A program made the translations under genes and the position numbers. From Salipiger abyssi (GTDB taxonomy: Bacteria > Pseudomonadota > Alphaproteobacteria > Rhodobacterales > Rhodobacteraceae): a stretch of 64,000 bases of DNA. The number at the start of each line of letters is the position of its first letter. The stretch's first letter is position 1. The notes under the pieces are model-generated. The model was given only the letters and a program-made list of their open reading frames with translations. It did not search any database and was not told where the DNA came from. Positions 14,559-23,423 of this stretch are shown here, piece after piece. The stretch lies in assembly GCF_017311415.1 (NCBI RefSeq), contig NZ_JAEKIS010000019.1:1-64000 (forward strand), written 5' to 3'.

Positions 14559-16332
14559 TGGGCACCCCGGTCGGCACGGTTTCGTCCGGTTCGAAATCCT
14601 TCAGCGCAAACGCCACCCGGACTCGGTAAGTCCCGCCCTCGAGCCCCTGCTCCAGCGTGCCGCCGAGCTGCATGGCAAAGGCCTGGATCAGACGTGAGCC
14701 CAGCCCGGCGGGCTCGATATCCATATCGGCCTCTTCCCCGGCGCGCGCCGGACCTTCCGGGGCGGCGGTGTTGGTGATCTCGAGCAGGGCGCCGGCCTCT
14801 TCGTCGCGCACAAAGCGGACAAAGACTCTGGCCTCGCGCGCACCCTCAGGCGGGGCGGCGTATTTCATCGCATTGGTCAGCGCCTCAGCGGTGAGCAGCG
14901 ACACCGGCACCGCCTGATCGGGCACCGCCTCGATCGGATCCAGTTCCGTTTCAACCTTCACCGGACGCCCGCTGATTTCGGTCATCTGCGCCATCTGCTG
15001 CACCAGATCGCCAAGCAGCTGGCCGGCATCCACATGGCCGAGATCGTCGGTCTGATAGAGATTGCGGTGGATCGTCGCCAGGCTGCGGATGCGGTCCTGC
15101 AAGCGGTGCAGAACCATGCGCGTCTCGGCGGCCCGCGCCTGACGGATCTGCATGTTCATGATCGAGGAAATGAGCTGGAGGTTGTTTTTTACCCGGTGAT
15201 GCACTTCCTTGAGCAGGATGGTCTTTTCACGCAGGGCGTTTTCCTGCTGCGCCTCGTCGCGCAGGATGCCCTCGGCCATGTCGAGGAAATCGTCCTCCAT
15301 CTCGGCCAGCTCCGCCGGCATTTCGCCGCGCACGCGCAGGTCGGCGATGCGGCGGGTTCGGGCAAAGGTGCGCATGCGCCGCGACAGGCGTTTGACGTGG
15401 CGGATCACCAGCCGGTTCACGGCGAGGAACGCCACGATCACCGAGGCCGCCCACATCAGCAGCGGCAGCGCCTTGGCGATGCCGCTGACGGTGATCGCCT
15501 GCGCCTCGGCGTTGTCGCGGCTCCAGATCCCCAGCGCATGGACCATGCCGGGGACCAGCGGGGCCGCCGCGTAGACACGGGTTTTGCCGTCGGCGCTGCG
15601 TGCTGCAAAGCTCTGTGCACGCGCGCCGACGAGGCTGGCGAGATCGAGATCGGCGGGCAGGAGCCTCGCGGCGTTGTCCACGCCTTCGCGCGAGGACAGG
15701 ATTTCGCCGTGCTCGTTGATCGTCACCAATTCCTCGAAGTCGTTGGGAACGTCGAGCTTCTGTCCTTGAGGTAGCAGCGAGGAGGGCACCGAGAGCAACA
15801 CATGGCCTGCCAGAGTTTCGCCGGTGTAGTAGGGTTCGGCAACGACGATGACGGAGCGCTTGCTGATCGGTGCCGACCGGTTGAGCCAGGCCGCGGCGCC
15901 GGGCGAGTCGAGCAGGGCCTGAAGCCGAGGAGATGTCCGGCTGTCGAGCCCGGGGCCGGCAGAGGAACAGGGGATCCCGCCATCGGCAGTCATCAGCGCG
16001 GCAAAGGAATAGCCGGGCGATGCGGCCAGATAGGAGGAGAGACGCAGGGAACATTCCTCGTCATCGTCGAGATCGCCGAGCTCCTGGCCCAGCGTTGCCC
16101 CCAGCGCCTGCGCCACGCCCTGCGCGCGCAACACCGCTTCGCGCTCGCCCACCGCGGCGGCCTCGGTCAGCGCCACAAGCGAAAGCTGCGAACGCAGCCG
16201 TGTTTCCTGCTGGAGCTTCGACGTCTGAAAATACGCGACGACCCCGATCGGTACCAGAGCCAGCGTCAGAAAGAGGATCATGCGCGCCGCAAGGCCCATG
16301 GGCCGCAGGCGCGGGCTGTCCGCGTGATTCAT
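14542..16332 (-). CDS. Sensor histidine kinase, HisKA_2 type (general stress response, PhyK-like)
   Basis: A 596-residue membrane kinase. A membrane segment at residues 17-36 and another near 287-308 enclose an extracytoplasmic sensor domain of about 250 residues with three cysteines. A HAMP-like linker follows. The dimerisation box LLKEVHHRVKNNLQLISSIM (His near 378) is of the HisKA_2 type used by PhyR-activating kinases. The HATPase region has LLTAEALTNAMKYAAP (N box) and GLGSRLIQAFAMQLGG (G box). It lies 43 bases after ecfG on the same strand, so it most likely phosphorylates PhyR encoded next door. The stimulus is unknown. Confidence 0.87.
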   Translation of the reverse strand: MNHADSPRLRPMGLAARMILFLTLALVPIGVVAYFQTSKLQQETRLRSQLSLVALTEAAAVGEREAVLRAQGVAQALGATLGQELGDLDDDEECSLRLSSYLAASPGYSFAALMTADGGIPCSSAGPGLDSRTSPRLQALLDSPGAAAWLNRSAPISKRSVIVVAEPYYTGETLAGHVLLSVPSSLLPQGQKLDVPNDFEELVTINEHGEILSSREGVDNAARLLPADLDLASLVGARAQSFAARSADGKTRVYAAAPLVPGMVHALGIWSRDNAEAQAITVSGIAKALPLLMWAASVIVAFLAVNRLVIRHVKRLSRRMRTFARTRRIADLRVRGEMPAELAEMEDDFLDMAEGILRDEAQQENALREKTILLKEVHHRVKNNLQLISSIMNMQIRQARAAETRMVLHRLQDRIRSLATIHRNLYQTDDLGHVDAGQLLGDLVQQMAQMTEISGRPVKVETELDPIEAVPDQAVPVSLLTAEALTNAMKYAAPPEGAREARVFVRFVRDEEAGALLEITNTAAPEGPARAGEEADMDIEPAGLGSRLIQAFAMQLGGTLEQGLEGGTYRVRVAFALKDFEPDETVPTGVPNVRDF

Positions 16333-16375
16333 AGCGTTCCGTTCGTTTTCAAGACGTTCCCGCCAGCAGAGCGAC

Positions 16376-16936
16376 TCAGCTCAGCACACCGCCCGCGCGC
16401 CCTGCCGCCACGACGGCCATGGTCGCCTGGTCGGTCATCTCCAACTCGTCCTCGTCGTCGAGCTTGAGCAATTCCGCCAGCCGCGCCCGGGCGCGGTTGA
16501 CACGGCTCTTGATCGTGCCGACGGCAACGCCGCAGGTCTCTGCCGCATCTTCATAGGAAAAGCCCTGCGCACCGACAAGTACCAGCGCCTCACGTTGCTC
16601 GTCGGAAAGCTGCACGAAGGCGCGGCGGAAATCGGCCATTTGCAGACGCCCGTCATGGGCGGGCTTTTCCGACAGGCTTTCGGTAAAGATGCCCTCGGCG
16701 TCCGAGACCTCGCGCCCTGCCTTGCGCCGGTTCGAGTAATAGGTGTTGCGCAGAATGGTGAACAGCCATGCCCGCATATTGGTGCCGGCCTCGAAAGTGC
16801 CGATCTTGGTCCAGGCTTTGACCAGCGTGTCCTGCACCATGTCGTCAGCAACTGCGCCATTGCGGGTCAGCGACAGTGCGAAGGCGCGCAATGCCGGGAT
16901 ATGGTCGACGATCTCGTCGCGAGGGTCGGCGCTCAT
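16376..16936 (-). CDS. ecfG: EcfG-type extracytoplasmic-function sigma factor
   Basis: A 186-residue sigma factor. Region 2 contains LRAFALSLTRNGAVADDMVQ, DTLVKAWTKIGTFEAGTN and MRAWLFTILRNTYYSNRRK. Region 4 contains DEQREALVLVGAQGFSYEDA and VGTIKSRVNRARARL. EcfG directs RNA polymerase to GGAAC-n16/17-CGTT promoters of the general stress regulon. Its ATG overlaps the nepR stop as ATGA, the usual NepR-EcfG coupling. The frame continues far upstream through nepR and antisense to phyR; that extension is spurious. The divergent phyR and the kinase behind it complete the circuit. Confidence 0.92.
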   Translation of the reverse strand: MSADPRDEIVDHIPALRAFALSLTRNGAVADDMVQDTLVKAWTKIGTFEAGTNMRAWLFTILRNTYYSNRRKAGREVSDAEGIFTESLSEKPAHDGRLQMADFRRAFVQLSDEQREALVLVGAQGFSYEDAAETCGVAVGTIKSRVNRARARLAELLKLDDEDELEMTDQATMAVVAAGRAGGVLS

Positions 16937-17103
16937 TTGGATTCGCCCCCGGTCGGTTCGCTGCCCTCGTCCTGCGCGCGCAGCTGCGCGATCAAGTCGA
17001 GAAACCGGTCGGGAACGGCTTCGTCGAGCATGTCCTGATAGACCCGCCGCAGGTTCTCGTCGATCACCTCGGTGTCTTTGTCTTTTCTCCGCGTCTGACC
17101 CAT
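16933..17103 (-). CDS. nepR: Anti-sigma factor NepR
   Basis: A 56-residue protein read from the ATG at 17103. Its core DENLRRVYQDMLDEAVPDRF followed by LDLIAQL is the NepR motif that holds EcfG inactive until phosphorylated PhyR takes its place. It ends in an acidic tail and its stop codon overlaps the ecfG start. It is first in the nepR-ecfG-kinase transcript and divergent from phyR across a 109-bp gap carrying an EcfG-type promoter. Confidence 0.9.
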   Translation of the reverse strand: MGQTRRKDKDTEVIDENLRRVYQDMLDEAVPDRFLDLIAQLRAQDEGSEPTGGESK

Positions 17104-17154
17104 GACTGTCCTTACTGCTTTCTACGGTGCCCGCGCACTTTTTTTCCACTCTGC

Positions 17155-17188
17155 GGGAACCAATGCAGTTAAGATACGTTTGGTTCCC
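17155..17188. promoter_or_regulatory. Divergent EcfG-type promoter region of phyR and nepR-ecfG
   Basis: On the plus strand GGAAC (17156-17160), 16 bases and CGTT (17177-17180) match the EcfG consensus exactly and lead into phyR. GGGAACCAA (17155-17163) is mirrored by TTGGTTCCC (17180-17188), so the minus strand also has GGAAC; 17 bases on it has CATT, one mismatch to CGTT. The system therefore probably autoregulates, with one block serving both directions. The minus promoter is the weaker prediction. Confidence 0.75.
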
Positions 17189-17212
17189 GAAAAAACGCAA
17201 AAAGGGAAGATC

Positions 17213-18016
17213 ATGATGACAAAGGGTGACCTGAGTCAGGGTATCGGAGCAGCGCTGCCCTATCTGCGCCGCTACGCGCGCGCGCTGACCGGCAGCCAGA
17301 GCACCGGCGACAATTACGCCGCCGCCACGCTCGAAGCCATTCTTGCCGACCGCAGCGCCGCCATCGAGGCCAGCACGCCCAAGGTCGGGCTGTTCCGCGT
17401 CTTCCACGGGATCTGGGCCACAACCGGCGCACCGGTCGCGAGCGAGGATGCGGGCGCGCTCGCCAAGGCGCAGGACCGTCTGTCCAAGCTGACCACCAAC
17501 AGCCGCGAGGCGCTGCTGCTGCACACGATCGAGGAATTCAGTCTCAGCCAGGTGGGCGAGGTCATGCAGATCTCGACCGAAGAGGCCGACGAGCTGGTGC
17601 GTATGGCCCGGCACGAGATGGCGGATGCGGTCTCGGGCCGGGTGCTGATCATCGAGGACGAGGCGATCATCGCCATGGATCTCGAAAGCATCGTCGCCGA
17701 TCTCGGCCACCGGGTGACCGGCGTGGCCCGCACCCGCGATGCGGCGGTGAAGCTCGCCGCGAAAGAAGCCCCGGATCTGGTGCTTGCCGATATTCAGCTT
17801 GCCGACAATTCCTCGGGTATCGACGCGGTGAACGATATTCTGGGAGAGCTGGGCGAGCGCCCTGTGATCTTTATCACCGCCTTCCCCGAGCGGCTGCTGA
17901 CCGGCGAGCGTCCGGAACCGGCCTTCCTCATCTCCAAACCCTATTCCGAGGATCAGGTGCGTTCTGCGGTGAGCCAGGCGATGTTCTTCTCCTCGACGGA
18001 GACGTTGAAGGCCTGA
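17213..18016 (+). CDS. phyR: Response regulator PhyR
   Basis: A 267-residue anti-anti-sigma response regulator. Residues 1-135 form a sigma-like domain (YLRRYARALTGSQSTGDNYA, LLHTIEEFSLSQVGEVMQIS) that captures NepR. Residues 143-260 form a receiver (VLIIEDEAIIAMDLESIVAD, phospho-acceptor Asp193 in LADIQLADNS, Thr in FITAFPERL, Lys in ISKPYSEDQV). The frame is open upstream to 17102, but ATG 17213 follows AAAGGGA and the EcfG promoter; 17216 is an alternative. It is encoded alone, divergent from nepR-ecfG, with a terminator behind it. Confidence 0.93.
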   Translation: MMTKGDLSQGIGAALPYLRRYARALTGSQSTGDNYAAATLEAILADRSAAIEASTPKVGLFRVFHGIWATTGAPVASEDAGALAKAQDRLSKLTTNSREALLLHTIEEFSLSQVGEVMQISTEEADELVRMARHEMADAVSGRVLIIEDEAIIAMDLESIVADLGHRVTGVARTRDAAVKLAAKEAPDLVLADIQLADNSSGIDAVNDILGELGERPVIFITAFPERLLTGERPEPAFLISKPYSEDQVRSAVSQAMFFSSTETLKA

Positions 18017-18038
18017 GCGCCCGCCGCTTGCGAATGAC

Positions 18039-18068
18039 AAAGGCGCGCCCGCAACGGCGCGCCTTTTT
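18039..18068. terminator. Terminator between phyR and rarA (convergent genes)
   Basis: AAAGGCGCGCC (18039-18049), six-base loop, GGCGCGCC (18056-18063) and TTTTT. It serves phyR; with a shorter T-run on the minus strand it may also stop rarA transcripts. Confidence 0.8.
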
Positions 18069-18095
18069 GCTTGTGACGGGGCATGTGGCGCCTGC

Positions 18096-19409
18096 TCAGC
18101 CGTTCCGCTCGCGCCGCAGCCGGGCGAAATATTCCACGCGCTTTTTCAGATCGCGCTCAAAGCCGCGTTCCACGGGCGCATAGAACTGCGTGCGGCCCAT
18201 ATCCTCGGGGAAGTAATCCTGCCCCGAAAACGCATCCTCGGCGTCGTGATCGTAGGCATAGCCGCTGCCGTAGCCCTGTTCCTTCATCAGCCTGGTGGGG
18301 GCGTTGAGGATATGTTTAGGCGGCATCAGCGAGCCGGTCTTTTTCGCCGCCGCGCGGGCGCCCTTGTAGGCGGCATAGGCGGCGTTGGATTTCGGCGCGA
18401 GCGCCAGATAGATCACCGCATTGGCCAGCGCCAGCTCGCCCTCGGGCGAGCCCAGCCGCTCATAGGTCTGCCAGCTGTCGATGCAGACGACCTGTGCCTG
18501 CGGATCGGCGAGGCCGATATCCTCCACCGCCATGCGGGTCAGCCGGCGGGCGAGAAAGCGCGGATCCTCTCCCGCCTCCAGCATCCGCGAGAACCAGTAG
18601 AGCGCCGCGTCCGGGTCGGAGCCGCGGATGGATTTGTGCAGCGCCGAGATCAGGTTGTAATGGCCGTCGCCGGATTTGTCGTATTGCGCCGCGCGCCGCA
18701 TCAGCCGGTGGGTCAGCGCATCGGTGTCGAGCTTGCCCGTCACCCGCCAGGCCATCACCTGCTCGATGAGGTTCAAAAGCGCGCGCCCGTCGCCATCGGC
18801 CATCTCCAGCAGCGCCTCGCGCGCCGCGCCGTCGAGGGGCAGAGGGCGGTCGAGCTCCTTCTCGGCGCGCTGCGCCAGCCGTTCGAGATCGGCGAGCGCC
18901 AGCCGTTCCAGCACCAGCACCTGTGCCCGCGACAAAAGCGCCGCGTTCAGCTCAAAGCTCGGGTTCTCTGTGGTGGCGCCGACGAGCAGGATCGTGCCGT
19001 CCTCCATATGCGGCAGAAAGCCGTCCTGCTGCGCCTTGTTGAAACGGTGGATCTCGTCGACGAACAGCAGTGTGCCCTGACCGTTGGCGCGGCGGTGCTT
19101 GGCCGCCTCGAAGACCTTGCGCAGCTCCGGCACGCCGGTGAAGATCGCGCTGATCTGCACGAAATGCAGCTCGGTCGCATCCGCCAGCAGCCGCGCGATG
19201 GTGGTCTTGCCCACGCCCGGCGGCCCCCAGAACACCAGGCTCGACAGCGAGCCCGAGGCCAGCATCACGCCGAGCGGCGCGTCGGGGCCGAGAACCTGCT
19301 CCTGCCCGATCACCTCGCCCAGCGTCTTGGGGCGCAGGCGGTCGGCCAGCGGGCGGGGCGCGGTGCTTTCGGGCGTTGCGCCGGGACCCTTGTCGAAGAG
19401 ATCGGCCAC
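18096..19409 (-). CDS. rarA: Replication-associated recombination protein A (AAA ATPase RarA/MgsA)
   Basis: A 437-residue clamp-loader-like AAA+ ATPase that acts at stalled forks. Visible are [16 protein letters not shown], Walker [17 protein letters not shown], Walker [17 protein letters not shown], sensor 1 [14 protein letters not shown] and the C-terminal MgsA part with [20 protein letters not shown]. The GTG at 19409 is chosen because it lies four bases after the protease stop codon and the family starts with a short DLF-type N-terminus; the open frame upstream runs antisense through the protease gene end. It is probably co-transcribed with the protease. Confidence 0.9.
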   Translation of the reverse strand: MADLFDKGPGATPESTAPRPLADRLRPKTLGEVIGQEQVLGPDAPLGVMLASGSLSSLVFWGPPGVGKTTIARLLADATELHFVQISAIFTGVPELRKVFEAAKHRRANGQGTLLFVDEIHRFNKAQQDGFLPHMEDGTILLVGATTENPSFELNAALLSRAQVLVLERLALADLERLAQRAEKELDRPLPLDGAAREALLEMADGDGRALLNLIEQVMAWRVTGKLDTDALTHRLMRRAAQYDKSGDGHYNLISALHKSIRGSDPDAALYWFSRMLEAGEDPRFLARRLTRMAVEDIGLADPQAQVVCIDSWQTYERLGSPEGELALANAVIYLALAPKSNAAYAAYKGARAAAKKTGSLMPPKHILNAPTRLMKEQGYGSGYAYDHDAEDAFSGQDYFPEDMGRTQFYAPVERGFERDLKKRVEYFARLRRERNG

Positions 19410-19413
19410 AGGC

Positions 19414-20796
19414 TCAGGTCCGGAACCGCAGCGAGACCCGACCGCCGCCGCGCAGCGCGTCGATCCGCACGCGCGGGGCGGCGCGCTCCAGCAGCCGGCC
19501 CACATCGCCGGTCTTCTCCACCGCGCGGCCATTGATGGCGCGCAGCACGTCTCCGGGGCGCAACCCGATGCGCGCGCCGTAAGGGCCGGGATCGGTCACC
19601 ACCACACCGTCATCGGGCAGGGGCATGTTCAGCTCCGCGCCGACCGCCGGGTTGATCCGCGCCAGCGCCAGCCCGGGCAGGACCGCATCCTCATCCAGCG
19701 TCACCGCCTTGCGTGGGGGCGTCTCGGGGGCGGCGATCATCTCGACCTCTGCCATCTGCGGCGCACCGTCATGCAGGTAGCGTATGCGCGCCACATGACC
19801 GAGCCCGCGCACCGACATGCGGAACAGCATCTCGGGCGGGGTGTTGACCGGCTGGCCGTCCACATCCAGCACCACGTCGCCCACCTCCAGCCCGGCCTTG
19901 GCAAAGGGGCTTTCGGGATGCAGATCGGCGATCAGCACGCCATTCGGCAGGCCGAGCCCGAGGCTTTCGGAGAGATCGGCGTTCACCGGCTGGCCGATCA
20001 TCCCGGCCCAGGGCCGCTCGAAATCGCTATTGCCGGCGCGGGCCTGGTCGACGAACTGCGCCACAAGCGCAGAGGGGATGGCGAAGCCGATGCCGTTCGA
20101 GCCGCCGGAGCGGGTGAGGATCGAGGTGTTCACCCCGATCAGCCGGCCCTTGACGTCGATCAGCGCACCGCCGGAATTGCCCGGGTTGATCGGCGCATCG
20201 GTCTGGATGAAATAGCCGCGCGCATTGCCCGTGGCGGTGCCCGAGCGCGCCAGCCCCGAGACGATGCCGGAGGAGACAGTCTGACCCACCCCGAACGGGT
20301 TGCCGATGGCCAGCACCAGCTCGCCCACCTCCACCGTGTCACTGTCGCGCAGCGGCAGGAAGGGCATTTCGCCCGCATCCTCCAGCTTGAGGATGGCGAG
20401 ATCCGCCTCCTCGTCGCCGATCAGCACGCTGGCCTCGTATTCCGCGCCGTTGTTGAGCACCACGCGAATATCGGTGGCCTGGCCGACGACGTGATAATTC
20501 GACACGACGATCCCGTCTTCCGAGAGGATCACGCCGGAGCCCAGCGAGTTCTGCACCCGGGGGCGCCCGCCGAAATCGCGGAAAAGATTGCCGAAGAGCG
20601 GATCGCCGGCGAACGGGCTGCGCGACTGCACGACGCGGCGGGCGTAGATATTGACCACCGCCGGGGTGGCCTGTTTCACCAGCGGCGCGAAGCTGAGGGA
20701 GATCTCGGCCTGACTTTCCGGCACGCGCGGCTCGGGCGTCTGGGCGGCGAGCGGCGCGGCGGCGAGGCTGAGGGCGATAAGGCAGATGCGGAGCAT
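19414..20796 (-). CDS. Do-like (DegP/DegQ/HtrA) periplasmic serine protease
   Basis: A 460-residue HtrA-type protease. It has a signal peptide (MLRICLIALSLAAAPLAAQ), then the trypsin-like domain with His in VVSNYHVVGQATDI, Asp in EEADLAILKLED and Ser in NPGNSGGALIDVKGRLIGVN, followed by two PDZ domains (ESLGLGLPNGVLIADLHPES; ALARINPAVGAELNMPLPDD). It degrades or refolds damaged periplasmic proteins. AGGAGG sits before ATG 20796; the frame upstream of it is not used. A short segment (about residues 325-350) between the PDZ domains is acidic and proline-rich. Confidence 0.9.
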   Translation of the reverse strand: MLRICLIALSLAAAPLAAQTPEPRVPESQAEISLSFAPLVKQATPAVVNIYARRVVQSRSPFAGDPLFGNLFRDFGGRPRVQNSLGSGVILSEDGIVVSNYHVVGQATDIRVVLNNGAEYEASVLIGDEEADLAILKLEDAGEMPFLPLRDSDTVEVGELVLAIGNPFGVGQTVSSGIVSGLARSGTATGNARGYFIQTDAPINPGNSGGALIDVKGRLIGVNTSILTRSGGSNGIGFAIPSALVAQFVDQARAGNSDFERPWAGMIGQPVNADLSESLGLGLPNGVLIADLHPESPFAKAGLEVGDVVLDVDGQPVNTPPEMLFRMSVRGLGHVARIRYLHDGAPQMAEVEMIAAPETPPRKAVTLDEDAVLPGLALARINPAVGAELNMPLPDDGVVVTDPGPYGARIGLRPGDVLRAINGRAVEKTGDVGRLLERAAPRVRIDALRGGGRVSLRFRT

Positions 20797-20910
20797 GGTT
20801 GGACCTCCTGATCCTTCGCATATGCCCGCCTGACCCGGCGGATTCAAGCCGGGGCGCAGGAACGCGGATCGTGCCCCGGGCGTTGGGTCGAGGCAGCAAA
20901 GGAGGACCCC

Positions 20911-21111
20911 ATGGCAGAGCGACACAGATCCGAAGACGGCCGCCGCGAGACCGAAGAGTATCTCGACAAGGCGGACACGCCGGCGCAGCAGGGCCGCGAC
21001 GGCGGCCAGGTGGAGCGTAAGGTCGGCACGCGCGACCTGCTCAAGCGCGCGGAGCAGGACCGGCCCGGTGCGACGCGGGTCCGCAAATCCGACGAGAAAT
21101 CCGAATCGTAA
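20911..21111 (+). CDS. Small hydrophilic protein, unknown function
   Basis: A 66-residue, very polar protein (Arg/Glu/Asp/Lys-rich, no hydrophobic segment), likely disordered: EDGRRETEEYLDKADTPAQQ, ERKVGTRDLLKRAEQDR. AAAGGAGG before the ATG makes translation plausible. It is divergent from the protease gene and 11 bases ahead of the host-attachment-like gene, so the two are probably one transcript. Its composition resembles small stress proteins, and the GSR locus is close, but no function can be claimed. Confidence 0.65.
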   Translation: MAERHRSEDGRRETEEYLDKADTPAQQGRDGGQVERKVGTRDLLKRAEQDRPGATRVRKSDEKSES

Positions 21112-21122
21112 GGAGAGTGACC

Positions 21123-21578
21123 ATGATCGAACTGAAGCAAGGCACCTGGGTCGTCGTGACCGACAGCGAAAAGGCGCTTTTCCTGCGCAATCTGACCGAT
21201 CACGAGAACCCCAATCTGGACCTGTTCGGCGAGGAGGTGCAGGAAAACCCCTCGGATCGAGAGCAGGGCGCCAACCGCCCGGGCCGGATGCAGGATGGCG
21301 GCGTGCAGCAGCGCTCCGCCATGGCCGATACCGACTGGCACGAGCTGCAAAAGGAGCGCTTTGCGGCGGATCTGGCGGAGCATCTATATGACGAGGCCCA
21401 TAAGGGCGCGTTCGAACGGCTGGTGCTGGTCGCCGCGCCCAAGGTGCTGGGCGATCTGCGCGAGGCGCTGCACAAGGAGGTGTCGGATCGGGTGATCGCC
21501 GAGGTGCCGAAAACGCTCACCAACCATCCGGTCGACAAGATCGAGGCGCTGGTGAAGAAGGAGCTCGAAACCGCCTGA
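21123..21578 (+). CDS. Host attachment / baeRF-family protein
   Basis: A 151-residue protein resembling the family annotated as required for attachment to host cells (Host_attach, baeRF, an eRF1-related fold). It begins with KQGTWVVVTDSEKALFLRN, has the typical middle LQKERFAADLAEHLYDEAHK and the segment ERLVLVAAPKVLGDLREAL, and ends in VKKELETA. The archaeal/bacterial eRF1 relatives may act on ribosomes; the attachment name is historical. ATG 21123 lies 7 bases after AGGAG; GTG 21117 is too close to it. A terminator follows. Confidence 0.75.
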   Translation: MIELKQGTWVVVTDSEKALFLRNLTDHENPNLDLFGEEVQENPSDREQGANRPGRMQDGGVQQRSAMADTDWHELQKERFAADLAEHLYDEAHKGAFERLVLVAAPKVLGDLREALHKEVSDRVIAEVPKTLTNHPVDKIEALVKKELETA

Positions 21579-21602
21579 TTGGCAGGGGCCGGTTGCGCAA
21601 AG

Positions 21603-21640
21603 AAAAAGGCGCCGCGGGAGCGATCCCTGCGGCGCCTTTC
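21603..21640. terminator. Bidirectional terminator between the baeRF gene and rplQ
   Basis: A stem of GGCGCCGC-GGGA with TCCCT-GCGGCGCC (21608-21636) is flanked by AAAAA on the left and TTTC on the right, so it can end transcripts from both sides, including the rplO-rplQ ribosomal transcript. Confidence 0.8.
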
Positions 21641-21661
21641 CTGTTCCGAACCGGTCGAAGA

Positions 21662-22081
21662 TCAGTCTTCGGCGGCTTCCAGCGCGGCCAGGCGGGCCTT
21701 GTCGGCGGAGCCTTTGGCGTCGACATCGCGGTCGACCAGCTCGATGATCGCCATCGGCGCCATGTCGCCATAGCGGAAGCCGGCCTTCAGCACGCGGCAA
21801 TAGCCGCCCGAACGCTCGGCGTAGCGCGGGCCGAGGATCTCGAAGAGCTTGGCGACGTGGATGTCCTGCTTGAGCTGGGCGGCGGCCTGACGGCGCGCGT
21901 GCACATCGCCGCGCTTGCCGAGGGTGATCAGCTTGTCGATGACGCGCTTGAGTTCCTTGGCTTTCGGCAGGGTGGTCTTGATCTGCTCATGCTCGATGAG
22001 CGAGCCGGCCATGTTCGCCCACAGCGCCTTGCGGTGCTCGTGGGTACGGTTCAGGCGGCGGTAACCTTTTGCGTGACGCAT
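21662..22081 (-). CDS. rplQ: 50S ribosomal protein L17
   Basis: A 139-residue L17: [20 protein letters not shown], then [20 protein letters not shown] and a C-terminal part ending in an alphaproteobacterial extension rich in Ala/Lys/Asp. L17 binds 23S rRNA near the tunnel exit. AAAGGAGAAAGAAAC precedes the ATG. A 210-base gap with two kinds of repeat separates it from rpoA. Last gene of the rplO-side ribosomal group, followed by a terminator. Confidence 0.97.
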   Translation of the reverse strand: MRHAKGYRRLNRTHEHRKALWANMAGSLIEHEQIKTTLPKAKELKRVIDKLITLGKRGDVHARRQAAAQLKQDIHVAKLFEILGPRYAERSGGYCRVLKAGFRYGDMAPMAIIELVDRDVDAKGSADKARLAALEAAED

Positions 22082-22186
22082 GTTTCTTTCTCCTTTTGCC
22101 CTCTACGGGCGGTTTTGCTTTGTCCGGCAGCCCATGCGTGCGGGCCGCTCTCCTTGGGGCAGGTTGCCCTGTCTTTTGCCCAACCC

Positions 22187-22246
22187 GCCCCGGACGTGAT
22201 CCGGGGCCTCCGGGCGTGAGGTCCCGGATCACGTCCGGGACGGGGC
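22187..22246. repeat. Long inverted repeat (REP-like) between rpoA and rplQ
   Basis: CCCGGACGTGATCCGGG appears in both arms, as GCCCCGGACGTGATCCGGGGCCTC (22187-22210) and its mirrored form within 22219-22246. Each arm is itself partly palindromic. This is the type of interspersed REP common in alphaproteobacteria. Confidence 0.7.
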
Positions 22247-22257
22247 CTTTTGCGTAG

Positions 22258-22277
22258 GGTGGGCAATGCTGCCCACC
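22258..22277. repeat. GGTGGGC palindrome upstream of rplQ
   Basis: GGTGGGCA-ATGC-TGCCCACC, preceded by GCGTAG and followed by GCTCGCCG: another copy of the interspersed family, here inside a ribosomal operon directly behind rpoA. Confidence 0.7.
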
Positions 22278-22291
22278 GCTCGCCGTAGCGC

Positions 22292-23308
22292 TTAAAACTG
22301 GTCTTCCAGCTTCTTCGCGAGATCCTCGATGTTGTCCGGCGGCCAGTCCTCGACATCCATGCCGAGATGCAGACCCATGGAGGACAGCACTTCCTTGATC
22401 TCGTTCAGCGACTTGCGGCCGAAGTTCGGGGTGCGGAGCATCTCGGCTTCGGTTTTCTGGATCAGGTCGCCGATATAGACGATATTGTCGTTCTTCAGAC
22501 AGTTGGCCGAACGCACGGAAAGCTCCAGCTCGTCCACCTTCTTGAGGAGGAGCGGGTTGAATTCCAGACCGTCGTCGTCGTCCTGACGCGAGGCGCTTTC
22601 GGGCTCTTCGAAGTTCACGAAGATCGACAGCTGATCCTGAAGGATGCGCGCCGCATAGGCAATCGCGTCCTCGGGGGTGACCGAGCCGTCGGTCTCCACC
22701 TTCATGGTCAGCTTGTCATAGTCCAGCACCTGGCCCTCACGGGTCGGCTGCACCTCATAGGCGACCTTCTTGACCGGCGAATAGATGGCGTCGATCGGGA
22801 TCAGGCCGATGGGCGCGTCTTCCGGCTTGTTCTTGTCGGCCGAGACATAGCCCTTGCCGGTGTTGACGGTCAGTTCCACGTAGAAATCCGCACCGTCGTC
22901 GAGGTGGCAGATCACGTGGTCCTTGTTCAGAACGTCGATGCCGGCGGTTTCCGCGATGTCGGCAGCGGTTACGACGCCCGGGCCTTTTGCGTTGATCGAC
23001 AAGCGCTTGGGCCCCTCGACTTCCATACGCAGCGAAACGCCCTTGAGGTTCAGGACGATATCCGTCACATCTTCGCGCACACCGGCGACGGACGAAAACT
23101 CGTGCAGAACGTTGTCGATTTGCACGCTGGTGATGGCCGCGCCCTGAAGGCTCGACAGCAGCACCCGGCGCAGGGCGTTGCCCAGCGTCAGGCCAAAGCC
23201 GCGCTCCAGCGGTTCGGCGACGACCGTGGCCACGCGGGTCGGGTCTGCGCCGGGGCGAACCTCCAGCTGGGTCGGCTTGATCAGTTCAGCCCAATTCTTG
23301 TGGATCAT
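22292..23308 (-). CDS. rpoA: DNA-directed RNA polymerase subunit alpha
   Basis: A 338-residue alpha subunit. The N-terminal assembly domain has [20 protein letters not shown] followed by [14 protein letters not shown]. The C-terminal domain that contacts UP elements and activators has [20 protein letters not shown] and [23 protein letters not shown] 23308 ([20 protein letters not shown]) matches the family; the frame is open upstream to 23392 but without family similarity. GGAGGGACGT precedes the start. Followed after the repeats by rplQ. Confidence 0.97.
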   Translation of the reverse strand: MIHKNWAELIKPTQLEVRPGADPTRVATVVAEPLERGFGLTLGNALRRVLLSSLQGAAITSVQIDNVLHEFSSVAGVREDVTDIVLNLKGVSLRMEVEGPKRLSINAKGPGVVTAADIAETAGIDVLNKDHVICHLDDGADFYVELTVNTGKGYVSADKNKPEDAPIGLIPIDAIYSPVKKVAYEVQPTREGQVLDYDKLTMKVETDGSVTPEDAIAYAARILQDQLSIFVNFEEPESASRQDDDDGLEFNPLLLKKVDELELSVRSANCLKNDNIVYIGDLIQKTEAEMLRTPNFGRKSLNEIKEVLSSMGLHLGMDVEDWPPDNIEDLAKKLEDQF

Positions 23309-23423
23309 ACGTCCCTCCATTCCTGTCCGTGCCCCATGTCCAAAAGGCGCAGACGCCCGAGGTTGAAATGACGAAGGCAGGGCCCCGCTCAATGGCAGGG
23401 CCCCACCTTGAAAAGTGATGCGA

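Noticed and set aside
16376-18040. 554-codon minus-strand frame containing the sigma factor
   Set aside because: Only the last 186 codons match EcfG; the rest runs antisense to phyR and through nepR in another frame. ATG 16936 overlapping the nepR stop is the real start.
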